From Chitinophagaceae bacterium (GTDB taxonomy: Bacteria > Bacteroidota > Bacteroidia > Chitinophagales > Chitinophagaceae): a stretch of 64,000 bases of DNA. This document shows positions 7,548 through 16,184 of this stretch, piece by piece. Numbering within the stretch: position 1 is the first letter of the stretch; the number at the start of each line of letters is the position of its first letter. The translations under genes and the position numbers were made by a program. The notes beneath the pieces are model-generated. The model was not told the origin of the DNA and searched no databases. It worked only from the letters and a program-made list of their open reading frames with translations. The stretch spans positions 124,001-188,000 of the forward strand of contig JADJFD010000005.1 in assembly GCA_016708765.1 (NCBI GenBank), given 5' to 3'.

Positions 7548-9221
7548 ATGGAAAAATCGAATAGTCCTGTCGCCAGGATACTTAAGCTATTACGCCTTGA
7601 GAGAACAGAAATATCTGCCATTTATTTTTATGCAGTGATGGCTGGTTTAATACAACTTTCTTTACCGTTAGGAGTACAATCAATTGTAAGTTTTGTTTTG
7701 GGTGGTGCAATGTCTACTTCTTTAATTCTACTTATTGTTCTGGTAGTAATAGGAGTATTGGCAACTGGTCTTATGTACATCAATCAGATGAAACAAATCG
7801 AAAAAATACAGCAAAAAATATTTGTTCGTTATTCGATGGAGTTCACAGAACATATCCCTAAAATTGATTTAAAAAAAGCAGACCCCTTTTATTTACCAGA
7901 ACTTGTAAATCGTTTTTTCGAGATTCCGGCACTACAAAAAGGTTTATCAAAATTATTACTGGATATCCCCACAGCTACCATTCAGATACTTTTTGGTCTT
8001 ACTCTTTTATCCTTTTATCACCCAGTATTTATTTTATTCGGGATAATACTAATTATATTACTTGCTGCTATTTTATACTATTCCGGCAGTAAGGGCCTTA
8101 GTACAAGCCTTGAAGAAAGTAGATATAAATATCAAGTAGCTGCCTGGCTTGAAGAGCTTGCAAGAGTTGTCAAATCTTTTAAATTATCCAAAGGAACTTC
8201 TTTACATATAAAAAACTCAGATACTAAAATTATCAACTATCTCCATGCCAGGAAAGATCATTTTAAAATATTGCTTTTCCAATATAGAATATTAGTTGGA
8301 TTAAAAACACTGATAACAGCCTCCATGCTTATTGTCGGTTCATACTTATTGGTAAATCAACAATTAAATATCGGACAATTCATTGCGGCAGAAATCGTAA
8401 TTCTTATTGTGATAAGTGCAGTTGAAAGAATTATCGGCACTTTAGATAGCGTATATGATATCCTTACTTCGGTAGAAAAAATTGGCAAGCTTACAGACAA
8501 GCCAATAGAACATCATGGCTCTCAGCTATTACAGAAAATAAATGAAGGTGTATCGGTAGAGTTAAAAAATCTGACATTCGGATTTAATGATGAAAACAAT
8601 GTAATCAACAATATCAGTTTCAGAATTGAAAAAGGCGAAACAGTATGTATTTCGGGAAATGAGGGCTCCGGCAAATCTACTTTGCTAAAATTAATGAGTG
8701 GTCTCTTTACAGATTTCAATGGCCAAATTTTAATTGATGACACACCGGTCCAGCATTACAATCTTGATTCATTGCGATCATTAACAGGAATATATTTAAG
8801 TCAACAGGATATATTCAATGGTACTTTGATGGAAAACATTTCCATGGGTAATGAAACGAATCAAGGCGAAATAATAAAGCTTGCAGAAAAAATCGGCCTG
8901 CAATCATTTATTGCATCACTAAAATTTGGCTTTGATACTGAACTGGATCCGGTAGGTAATCACCTACCAGGTAATATCATCCGAAAAATTTTGCTATTGC
9001 GGGCATTGATTAATTCTCCACGATTGATTCTTTTAGAAGAGCCATGGTTTGGCTTTTCAGATGAAACAAAGAAAAATGTACAGAATATTCTACTTCAAAA
9101 TTCCAAGAACAGCACAGTAGTTATTATAAGCAACGACGAATCGTTTGTACTTAAATGCGACAAGTCCATTTACCTGACAGAAGATAAAATAAACATTATT
9201 ATATCCAATACCAAAAAATAG
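7548..9221 (+). CDS. Type-I-like ABC exporter (membrane + ATPase) with unorthodox ATPase motifs
   Basis: Fused transmembrane/ATPase half-transporter of 557 residues, the inner-membrane motor of the tripartite system formed with the next two genes. Residues about 1-310 form the membrane domain with hydrophobic stretches near 25-80, 140-185 and 245-295. Walker A is regular, GNEGSGKST at 370-378, and a Q-loop SQQ follows. The rest departs from the consensus: LPGNI at 473-477 replaces LSGGQ, the Walker B Asp is Glu (LLEEPW, 497-498), and the H-loop His is Asn (Asn529). It may work as a low-turnover or non-exporting ATPase. There is no N-terminal peptidase domain. It lies 5 bases before the HlyD gene. 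Confidence 0.85.
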   Translation: MEKSNSPVARILKLLRLERTEISAIYFYAVMAGLIQLSLPLGVQSIVSFVLGGAMSTSLILLIVLVVIGVLATGLMYINQMKQIEKIQQKIFVRYSMEFTEHIPKIDLKKADPFYLPELVNRFFEIPALQKGLSKLLLDIPTATIQILFGLTLLSFYHPVFILFGIILIILLAAILYYSGSKGLSTSLEESRYKYQVAAWLEELARVVKSFKLSKGTSLHIKNSDTKIINYLHARKDHFKILLFQYRILVGLKTLITASMLIVGSYLLVNQQLNIGQFIAAEIVILIVISAVERIIGTLDSVYDILTSVEKIGKLTDKPIEHHGSQLLQKINEGVSVELKNLTFGFNDENNVINNISFRIEKGETVCISGNEGSGKSTLLKLMSGLFTDFNGQILIDDTPVQHYNLDSLRSLTGIYLSQQDIFNGTLMENISMGNETNQGEIIKLAEKIGLQSFIASLKFGFDTELDPVGNHLPGNIIRKILLLRALINSPRLILLEEPWFGFSDETKKNVQNILLQNSKNSTVVIISNDESFVLKCDKSIYLTEDKINIIISNTKK

Positions 9222-9226
9222 TAAAA

Positions 9227-10531
9227 ATGAAATCACAACATTATACAACCGTTGCACAAAATCATATTTACCGGCACAATAAGAATAGCAATGTTAAATA
9301 TTGGTTTTTTGGATTAATAATTTTTAATTCAATACTATTATTTATGCCATGGACACAAAACATACGTTCCTCCGGCAACATAACAACAATCCGACAAGAG
9401 CAAAGACCACAAGAATTAAATTCAATAATACCTGGTAAAGTAGTAAAATGGTTTGTAAAAGAAGGGGACTTGGTAAATCAAGGGGATACGATTCTTCAGT
9501 TATCTGAAATCAAAGACGAATACTTGGACCCAAATCTTATCAATAGAACTGGTGAGCAGCTTTCTGCAAAACAAATGTCAGTTGATTATTATAAAGGGAA
9601 AGCAGGAACAGCAAGTTCTCAAATTGACGCTTTAATCAATGAAAGAGAGCTAAAATTGGAACAAACCCGAAATAAATTAAAACAACAGGAACGAAGAATA
9701 CAAAGTGATGAACTTGAATTTGTTGCTGCACAAAACGAATTTGCTGTAGCCACAAGACAAATTACTGCAGGACAAGCAATGCTAGACTCAGGTGTCATTT
9801 CGATGATTGATTTTGAGAAAAGAAAAGTAAACTTTCAAAATATTCAATCAAAAAAAATAAGTGCTGAAAATAAATTAGCTAATGCAAAACAGGAGATAAC
9901 AATACTCAATATTGAACTCAATTCTATTGGACAGGAATTTGCCGAAAAAATTTCCAAAGCATCGGGAGATAGATTTCAATCCATGTCTGAAGTTGCTAGT
10001 AACGAGGGAGAAATTGCAAAATTGCAAAATCAGTATAGTAATTATAATATCAGAAGCGGCATGTATTATATAACTGCCCCACAAACCGGTCAGGTTACAA
10101 AAGCAAAAAAAGCGGGAATTGGAGAAATAGTGAAAGATGGAGAAATGATTATTGAAATAATACCAGATGAAATTCAATATGCAGTTGAAATTTTTGTACG
10201 ACCCGTTGATTTACCGTTAATAACTTCAGGACAAAAAGTGCAATTTTGGTTTGATGGTTTTCCGGCAATTGTTTTTAGCGGCTGGCCAAATGCATCGTAC
10301 GGAACATTTGCAGGAAAAGTATTTGCAGTAGAAAAATCGGTAAGTCCCAATGGCAAGTTCCGTGTATTAGTAGCAGAAGATCCGAAAGAAAAACCGTGGC
10401 CAAAACAGCTACGAATTGGCTCGGGTGCCAAAGCAATGGCCTTATTGAAAGATGTGCCTATATGGTATGAAATATGGCGAAATATTAATGGCTTCCCACC
10501 AGATTATTATAACCCTACTACCGACAAATAA
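9227..10531 (+). CDS. HlyD-family membrane fusion protein
   Basis: Periplasmic adaptor of 434 residues linking the ABC protein to the outer-membrane channel. A short cytoplasmic N-terminus is followed by one TM helix (about 25-43), a lipoyl half-motif (SIIPGKVVKWFVKEGDLVNQGD near 66-87), and a long alpha-helical hairpin rich in Gln/Glu/Lys (about 125-285). The second lipoyl half (YYITAPQTGQVTKAKKAGIG) and a beta-barrel domain come after it. The order ABC-adaptor-TolC with 5- and 6-base gaps is a standard type I secretion or efflux operon. The substrate is not evident; no RTX-type cargo gene is adjacent. Confidence 0.9.
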   Translation: MKSQHYTTVAQNHIYRHNKNSNVKYWFFGLIIFNSILLFMPWTQNIRSSGNITTIRQEQRPQELNSIIPGKVVKWFVKEGDLVNQGDTILQLSEIKDEYLDPNLINRTGEQLSAKQMSVDYYKGKAGTASSQIDALINERELKLEQTRNKLKQQERRIQSDELEFVAAQNEFAVATRQITAGQAMLDSGVISMIDFEKRKVNFQNIQSKKISAENKLANAKQEITILNIELNSIGQEFAEKISKASGDRFQSMSEVASNEGEIAKLQNQYSNYNIRSGMYYITAPQTGQVTKAKKAGIGEIVKDGEMIIEIIPDEIQYAVEIFVRPVDLPLITSGQKVQFWFDGFPAIVFSGWPNASYGTFAGKVFAVEKSVSPNGKFRVLVAEDPKEKPWPKQLRIGSGAKAMALLKDVPIWYEIWRNINGFPPDYYNPTTDK

Positions 10532-10537
10532 AATGAA

Positions 10538-11950
10538 ATGAAAAAAACTATTTACATTCTTATAATCATATTCAATTTGGTAATTTCTTCAGCTATATTC
10601 GCTCAGGAGAAAGAGGATATTCTTACCCAACAAGAGTTCATTGATATTGTAATAAAATATCATCCTATAGCAAAGCAGGCTGATATAAATATTGAAAAAG
10701 CAAAAGCAGATATATTAATTGCAAGGGGCGGATTTGATCCAAATGCTACTGCTTCGATTACCCAAAAAACTTTTGATGGAATTGAATATTACAATTCTGT
10801 TAATCCTGAGATCAGAATCCCGACATGGTATGGAATTGAATTGATAGCTGGAGCCGAAAATCTTAGTGGCACTAGAAATAACCAGGAAGAAACTATCGGA
10901 CAAACCAGTTATGCCGGCATTGTAGTGCCTTTGGCAAAAAATTTATTAATAGATAAACGAAGAGCAGCTTTACAAACTGCAAAAGTATTTAAGACTTTAT
11001 CTGAAATTGAGAAGAGAAGCATTTTAAATGATCTTTTATTACAAGCCACTAAAACCTATTGGGATTGGGCTTATCAATATCAACAGATGACAATATTAAA
11101 AAACTTAATTAGCGTAAATGAAAAAAGGTTTAACCTGATAAAAATATCCTTCAGACAAGGAGATAAACCTGCTTTGGATACTACAGAAGCATTAACCCAA
11201 TTACAAACATTTCAATACTTGCAACAAGAAGCTACATTACTTTTTAAAAATGCTACATTAGATCTCAATACTTTTTTATGGAAAGAAGATCAGGAAGCTT
11301 TTTCCCTTCCAGATATAATTGTACCGGATAGTATTTGGATTACTGAAAATATTGCAGATAAATCTTTGCCGATTTTAGAAGAACTAGTAAAACAAAGTCG
11401 CTTAGCACATCCCGATATCCAACAATATAATTTCAAGATTGAGGCGCTTACAATTGACAGAAAGTTAAAATTTCAGGAGTTGTTACCTAAAATCGATTTT
11501 AAATACAACCAACTAGGTAAGGGCTATAATATTCTAAATGCAAAATCAGGAGTTTTATTTGATAACAATTTTCAATATGGTATTAATGTTGGTATTCCCT
11601 TGCGATTATCCAAAGGCAGAGGTGAATATAAAAAAGCAAAATTAAAAATCAATGAAACAGCACTGAACAGAAATCTAAAAACAGTGCTGATAGAAAACAA
11701 AATAAAAGCCAATTATAATGAACTACTGACTTTACGTTCACAGTTTATTTTACTTGAAAAATCCTTTTCCAATTTTCAGACATTGCAAAGAGGTGAAGAG
11801 TTGAAGTTTTTTAATGGTGAAAGTTCACTATTCTTAGTAAATAGCAGAGAAAATAAATCACTGGAAGCCATGCAAAAGCTCTTAAAAACAAAAACTGAAT
11901 ATTATAAAGCATTTAATAATCTGCTTTGGGCATCAGGTGTTTTGAACTAA
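10538..11950 (+). CDS. TolC family outer-membrane channel
   Basis: Outer-membrane exit duct of the tripartite system. 470 residues with a signal peptide (cleavage expected after SAIFA, near residue 22) and two internally similar halves of long helices typical of outer-membrane efflux proteins, e.g. the stretch with TKTYWDWAYQYQQM and a matching C-terminal one ending AFNNLLWASG. It begins 6 bases after the adaptor gene. Its 3' end overlaps the convergent nhaD gene by 4 bases, and no separate terminator is visible between them. Confidence 0.9.
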   Translation: MKKTIYILIIIFNLVISSAIFAQEKEDILTQQEFIDIVIKYHPIAKQADINIEKAKADILIARGGFDPNATASITQKTFDGIEYYNSVNPEIRIPTWYGIELIAGAENLSGTRNNQEETIGQTSYAGIVVPLAKNLLIDKRRAALQTAKVFKTLSEIEKRSILNDLLLQATKTYWDWAYQYQQMTILKNLISVNEKRFNLIKISFRQGDKPALDTTEALTQLQTFQYLQQEATLLFKNATLDLNTFLWKEDQEAFSLPDIIVPDSIWITENIADKSLPILEELVKQSRLAHPDIQQYNFKIEALTIDRKLKFQELLPKIDFKYNQLGKGYNILNAKSGVLFDNNFQYGINVGIPLRLSKGRGEYKKAKLKINETALNRNLKTVLIENKIKANYNELLTLRSQFILLEKSFSNFQTLQRGEELKFFNGESSLFLVNSRENKSLEAMQKLLKTKTEYYKAFNNLLWASGVLN

Positions 11951-13224
11951 AACAGTTGATTTTGCAATAAATAAACAGCCGCACCAGCTAAATATCCAAC
12001 TAATGCAAGCAAACTAATTTTTTTTATATACCAGAAAAAATTGATTTTCTCTATTCCCATTGCTGCAACACCAGCTGCTGATCCAATAATTAGACAACTG
12101 CCACCAGTACCTGCACAATAGGCAAGAAACTCCCAGAAATTATGATCAGTTGGATAAATATCCATACTGTACATCCCCTGAGCTGCCGCTACTAACGGCA
12201 CATTATCAACAATTGCAGAAAACACACCGATTAACATGGTAATAATATTAATATTACCGACGGCATTATCCATAAAAGTAGCAGCATCTGTAAGTATACC
12301 TGTTACTTCAAGTGCAGCAATACTTAAAAGTATACCAAGGAAAAAGAGAACACTTGGTGTATCAATTTTTCTTAATGCATGATTAACCGAAAGAACACCT
12401 TTTTCTGCCTCATCTTTTTCATGATGAATTATTTCTGTAACAATCCAAAGAACACTTAGACCAAATAAAATTCCCATAAATGGTGGTAAGTGTGTAATCG
12501 TTTTAAAAACAGGGACAAATAGTAACATTCCTACTCCAAAAAAGAAAACAATATTTCGTTCGAAACGGGTACTGGTAATGCTATTAGCAACGTCAGTCAC
12601 TACAGGCTTTTTTAATTCACCCTTCATCTGTCTGGCAATAAAATAGGTAGGAATTATCATACATACCAAACTCGGAATAAAGGTTTTGATCATAATATTC
12701 CAAGTAGTTACCTGTTCTCCAATCCATAACATTGTAGTAGTTACGTCACCAATAGGACTCCATGCACCTCCGGCATTTGCTGCAATTATTATCAAGCCAG
12801 CAAACATCCATCTTTCCATTTTTTCATCAATCAGTTTTCGCAACAGTGAAACCATTACAATCGAAGTCGTAAGATTATCGAGTACAGCAGAAAGAAAAAA
12901 TGTAATAAATGCAATACTCCAGACCAATTTACTTTTATTAGTGGTCTGAATTTTATCAATGATAATCTGAAAACCATCATGTGCGTCTATTAGTTCTACA
13001 ATCGTCATTGCGCCTAATAAGAAAAATAAAATACCTGCTACATCACCTAAATGACTAGTAAGATGTTCGTTTACATGATGAGTGTCCGTAGAAAAAAGGG
13101 CATAAACAGTCCAGCATAAAACACCCGTCAACATTGCAGACGCTGCTTTATTAAGTTTTATTGAATGCTCTAGCGTAATTGCTGCATAGCCAAGTATGAA
13201 GATCAGTGATATTAATAAAATCAT
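11947..13224 (-). CDS. nhaD: Na+/H+ antiporter NhaD
   Basis: Inner-membrane Na+/H+ antiporter of the ion-transporter superfamily, 425 residues from ATG 13224 (an in-frame TTG at 13248 is less likely). The signature SPIGDVTTTMLW sits in the first half, with another conserved segment FFLSAVLDNLTTSIVM before it and FSAIVDNVPLVAAA in the second half. About eleven hydrophobic segments are visible. It is the third cation antiporter in 8 kb and is divergent from the bicarbonate/sulfate-type operon at 13367, sharing a roughly 140-base intergenic region. Confidence 0.93.
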   Translation of the reverse strand: MILLISLIFILGYAAITLEHSIKLNKAASAMLTGVLCWTVYALFSTDTHHVNEHLTSHLGDVAGILFFLLGAMTIVELIDAHDGFQIIIDKIQTTNKSKLVWSIAFITFFLSAVLDNLTTSIVMVSLLRKLIDEKMERWMFAGLIIIAANAGGAWSPIGDVTTTMLWIGEQVTTWNIMIKTFIPSLVCMIIPTYFIARQMKGELKKPVVTDVANSITSTRFERNIVFFFGVGMLLFVPVFKTITHLPPFMGILFGLSVLWIVTEIIHHEKDEAEKGVLSVNHALRKIDTPSVLFFLGILLSIAALEVTGILTDAATFMDNAVGNINIITMLIGVFSAIVDNVPLVAAAQGMYSMDIYPTDHNFWEFLAYCAGTGGSCLIIGSAAGVAAMGIEKINFFWYIKKISLLALVGYLAGAAVYLLQNQLF

Positions 13225-13366
13225 ATTCCAAAAAACGATTAAATGCAAATATACTTTTTAATAATTTCGGGTATTTGTCAACCTTTTTGTTAAATGGGTG
13301 TAATTAAAGTGTAATTTTTACTTTTTTATTAAAAAATATTGCTCACATCAGTTATTTTCGCAACGA

Positions 13367-13738
13367 GTGAAAAAAAATAAGCCATACAACAACCTTTTTA
13401 GAAAGGTTTCTGCTATCTGCATGATAGTAGCGTTGGTTTGGCTTACTATCAGTACACCTTTTGTATTTCATTTTCAGCAGGAATTAAGAAAGATAGAGAA
13501 GACGCAGGCAAAAAAAAACCCTTCCACTGAAAAGGGCAACACCAATCCATTAGCCAATACAAATGAAGAAAAGACTCCTTCTGTAAATACATTTTCTGAA
13601 GAGTATCTTCATCACAGCGAAGAAAACAACCTTCGCACAAATAACACTTCCAACCAATACGGCAATCTTAGCGAAGCACTTTATTTAGCTTTTCACGGCG
13701 AACTAGTCTCCCCTCCGCCGGATTTCGATTTTTATTAA
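13367..13738 (+). CDS. Small membrane-anchored protein ending SPPPDFDFY (family copy C)
   Basis: 123 residues from a GTG start (13367), which places a basic N-terminus (MKKNKPYNNLFRK) before a single hydrophobic segment (about 14-32). This could be an uncleaved anchor or a signal peptide. The rest is hydrophilic, Asn/Thr/Glu/Lys-rich and probably disordered, with EEYLHHSEEN and a C-terminal VSPPPDFDFY. The tail links it to copies A and B. It stands 82 bases before the SulP gene on the same strand, repeating the layout of copy B before the ABC operon. Function unknown. Confidence 0.65.
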   Translation: MKKNKPYNNLFRKVSAICMIVALVWLTISTPFVFHFQQELRKIEKTQAKKNPSTEKGNTNPLANTNEEKTPSVNTFSEEYLHHSEENNLRTNNTSNQYGNLSEALYLAFHGELVSPPPDFDFY

Positions 13739-13820
13739 TTCCGATTTTTCTGATTACAAATAAGGCTCTGTTTTCAAACAGGGCTAATTCAATTTATTAA
13801 ATTAATAAAAATTATTATTT

Positions 13821-15455
13821 ATGTCTCCACGTCCCAGGGCAAAAGACTATATAAAAGGTCTGCCCAATGACTTGGCAGCATCGGTTGTCGTATTTCTTGT
13901 TGCCTTACCATTGTGTATAGGCGTTGCATTAGCATCCGGAGCTCCACCTCTTAGTGGCATTATTGCAGGAATTTCCGGTGGAATTGTTGTTGGCCTTGCC
14001 AGCCGTTCGCATCTAAGTGTAAGTGGTCCAGCTGCAGGCCTTACTGCCATTGTGTTTGCGGCCATTGCAACCATTGGTTCTTTTGAAGGATTTCTTGTTG
14101 CCGTTGTTTTAGGCGGTGCTATTCAGCTAATACTTGGCTTTTGTAGAGCCGGAATTATCGGCGATTATGTTCCGAATAGTGTAATTAAAGGAATGCTAGC
14201 AGCAATTGGTTTAATTCTAATTTTAAATCAGGTGCCGCATTTATTAGGCGATGACTCTCAATTTGAATCAGATGAAGGAGTAAAACAGGTTTCTGGAAAT
14301 TTATTCTCCAACTTTATTAACTCATTTACCAATATTAATTCAACAGCTATATTGATTGGAGGTATTTGTCTGTTATTTCATTTTGCTTGGGAAAAAATTG
14401 TATCCGGCAAAAAAGGATTTATAAAGTTTGTTCCTGCACCATTAATTATTGTGTTTATTGGTGTTGGTATCAATGCAATTTTTATGCAATCCAATCCTGT
14501 TGCAGCTTTGTCAGATGAACACTTGGTAATAATACCAGTAGCAAATTCAACGAATGAATTCTTTTCCTTTTTTGCATTGCCTGATTGGAATTATCTGTTT
14601 AACAGTGATGTATTAATTATTGCAGTTACACTGGCATTGGTAGCTAGCTTAGAAACTTTGTTAAGCATTGAAGCAGTTGATGACTTGGATCCTTATCAAA
14701 GAGTAACACCAACAAACAGAGAATTAAAAGCTCAAGGCATTGGCAATATTGTTTCCGGAATGATAGGAGGATTACCCGTAACCAGTGTTATTGTTCGCTC
14801 TTCTGCCAATGTAAATTCCGGTGCTAAAACAAAAATGTCAACTATTTATCATGGAATTTTTTTATTGTTATCTTTTGCATTTATTCCATTCTTATTAAAT
14901 TTAATTCCCAAAACAGCATTAGCAGCAATACTTATTTATACAGGATATAAACTAGCAAAGCCATCTGTCTTTAAATCATTCTACAAAAAAGGTCTGGATC
15001 AATTCTTACCATTTGTAATTACCATTATTGCTATTTTGACAACAGATCTTTTAAAGGGAGTGATTATAGGTATTGGCGTAGGTTTATTTTTCATCATCAG
15101 AAGTAATTTTAAGACAGCCGTATTTGTAGTACATGATGAAAATAAATATTTATTCAGATTACGAAAGGATGTGTCTTTCCTTAACAAACCCATTATAAAA
15201 AACAAACTGGAAAAGGTTCCTCCAAACTCTTCTGTGATAATTGATATTACAAGAGCGGATTTTATAGATAAAGATGTAGTAGAGACAATCGAGGACTTTA
15301 TTCTCCATGCTCCGTTAAAAAATATCAATGTCGAATTTAAACATAGCCAGCATAAAAAGCAGGGTTTTTCATTTAAACTCATTGAAAATTCGAGCAATAA
15401 GGCCTCTTTTATAAGAAATTATGAAAAAGAAATAACTATTTCAAACAAACAATAA
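13821..15455 (+). CDS. SulP family anion transporter, likely bicarbonate
   Basis: Inner-membrane SulP/SLC26-type carrier of 544 residues. The N-terminal signature region includes GLPNDLAASVVVFLVALPL and SHLSVSGPAAGLTAIV; about 12 membrane segments follow to residue 430, and a STAS-like cytoplasmic domain ends the protein (SVIIDITRADFIDKD). Family members move sulfate, bicarbonate or other anions. Its position 23 bases before a beta-carbonic anhydrase gene argues for bicarbonate, as in BicA-type systems, but this is inferred from context. The preceding small gene (13367) probably shares its transcript. Confidence 0.88.
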   Translation: MSPRPRAKDYIKGLPNDLAASVVVFLVALPLCIGVALASGAPPLSGIIAGISGGIVVGLASRSHLSVSGPAAGLTAIVFAAIATIGSFEGFLVAVVLGGAIQLILGFCRAGIIGDYVPNSVIKGMLAAIGLILILNQVPHLLGDDSQFESDEGVKQVSGNLFSNFINSFTNINSTAILIGGICLLFHFAWEKIVSGKKGFIKFVPAPLIIVFIGVGINAIFMQSNPVAALSDEHLVIIPVANSTNEFFSFFALPDWNYLFNSDVLIIAVTLALVASLETLLSIEAVDDLDPYQRVTPTNRELKAQGIGNIVSGMIGGLPVTSVIVRSSANVNSGAKTKMSTIYHGIFLLLSFAFIPFLLNLIPKTALAAILIYTGYKLAKPSVFKSFYKKGLDQFLPFVITIIAILTTDLLKGVIIGIGVGLFFIIRSNFKTAVFVVHDENKYLFRLRKDVSFLNKPIIKNKLEKVPPNSSVIIDITRADFIDKDVVETIEDFILHAPLKNINVEFKHSQHKKQGFSFKLIENSSNKASFIRNYEKEITISNKQ

Positions 15456-15478
15456 TTTTATAATTTTAAAAAAAGAGT

Positions 15479-16114
15479 ATGCATTCTTACGAAAAATTAC
15501 TATCCCTCAATAAGATATGGGCAAATGAAAAAATCATCGTTGAGCCCGAGTTCTTCAAAGACCTCCAACATGTACAAACGCCGGAATTCCTATGGATTGG
15601 TTGCAGCGATAGTCGAGTTCCACCCAATGAAATAACACAAACACAGCCTGGTGAAATTTTTATTCATCGCAATATTGCTAATCTCGTTGTGAATACCGAC
15701 GTAAATGTTTTAAGCGTTTTAGAATATGCAGTGCATCACTTAAAAGTGAAGCATATAATTGTGTGCGGACACTATGGATGTGGCGGGGTGAAAGCCGCAA
15801 CTAGTAATCATAATTTAAAGCAGGTATTAAATATGTGGCTTCGCAACATTAAAGACATCTACCGTATACATAGAGATGAGTTAGATGCAATTGAAAGTGA
15901 AGAAAGCCGTATAGACAGGCTTGTTGAGTTAAACGTTCAAGAACAGGTTATGAACCTGGCAAAAACTTCCATTGTTCAGCGGGCATGGAAAGAAGGTAAC
16001 GGCCCAGATCTGCATGGCTGGGTATATGGCCTGAAAGATGGAGTGATAAACCCTGTTTTTGAAATGAAAGCAGGAACTCATATTGACCCATTATATGAAT
16101 TTGATGATCTTTAA
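15479..16114 (+). CDS. Beta-class carbonic anhydrase
   Basis: Cytoplasmic zinc enzyme interconverting CO2 and bicarbonate, 211 residues, the usual length. All active-site residues are visible: Cys42 and Asp44-Arg46 in WIGCSDSRVPPN, and His98 and Cys101 in CGHYGCGG. The dyad Asp-Arg is intact, so an active enzyme is expected. It is the last gene of the small protein-SulP-carbonic anhydrase operon, 23 bases after the SulP gene, and is followed by a strong bidirectional hairpin terminator. The pairing suggests retention of imported bicarbonate or pH buffering. Confidence 0.95.
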   Translation: MHSYEKLLSLNKIWANEKIIVEPEFFKDLQHVQTPEFLWIGCSDSRVPPNEITQTQPGEIFIHRNIANLVVNTDVNVLSVLEYAVHHLKVKHIIVCGHYGCGGVKAATSNHNLKQVLNMWLRNIKDIYRIHRDELDAIESEESRIDRLVELNVQEQVMNLAKTSIVQRAWKEGNGPDLHGWVYGLKDGVINPVFEMKAGTHIDPLYEFDDL

Positions 16115-16125
16115 TTAATAATAAT

Positions 16126-16164
16126 AAAACATCCCGTCTCGTTTTGAACAGGCCGGGATGTTTT
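16126..16164. terminator. Bidirectional hairpin terminator, carbonic anhydrase/SulP
   Basis: Perfect 11-bp stem (AAAACATCCCG with CGGGATGTTTT) around a 17-base loop, A/T-rich on both sides, placed between two convergent genes. It can serve both transcripts. Confidence 0.85.
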
Positions 16165-16184
16165 AGTTTATTCACTTCTTTTTC

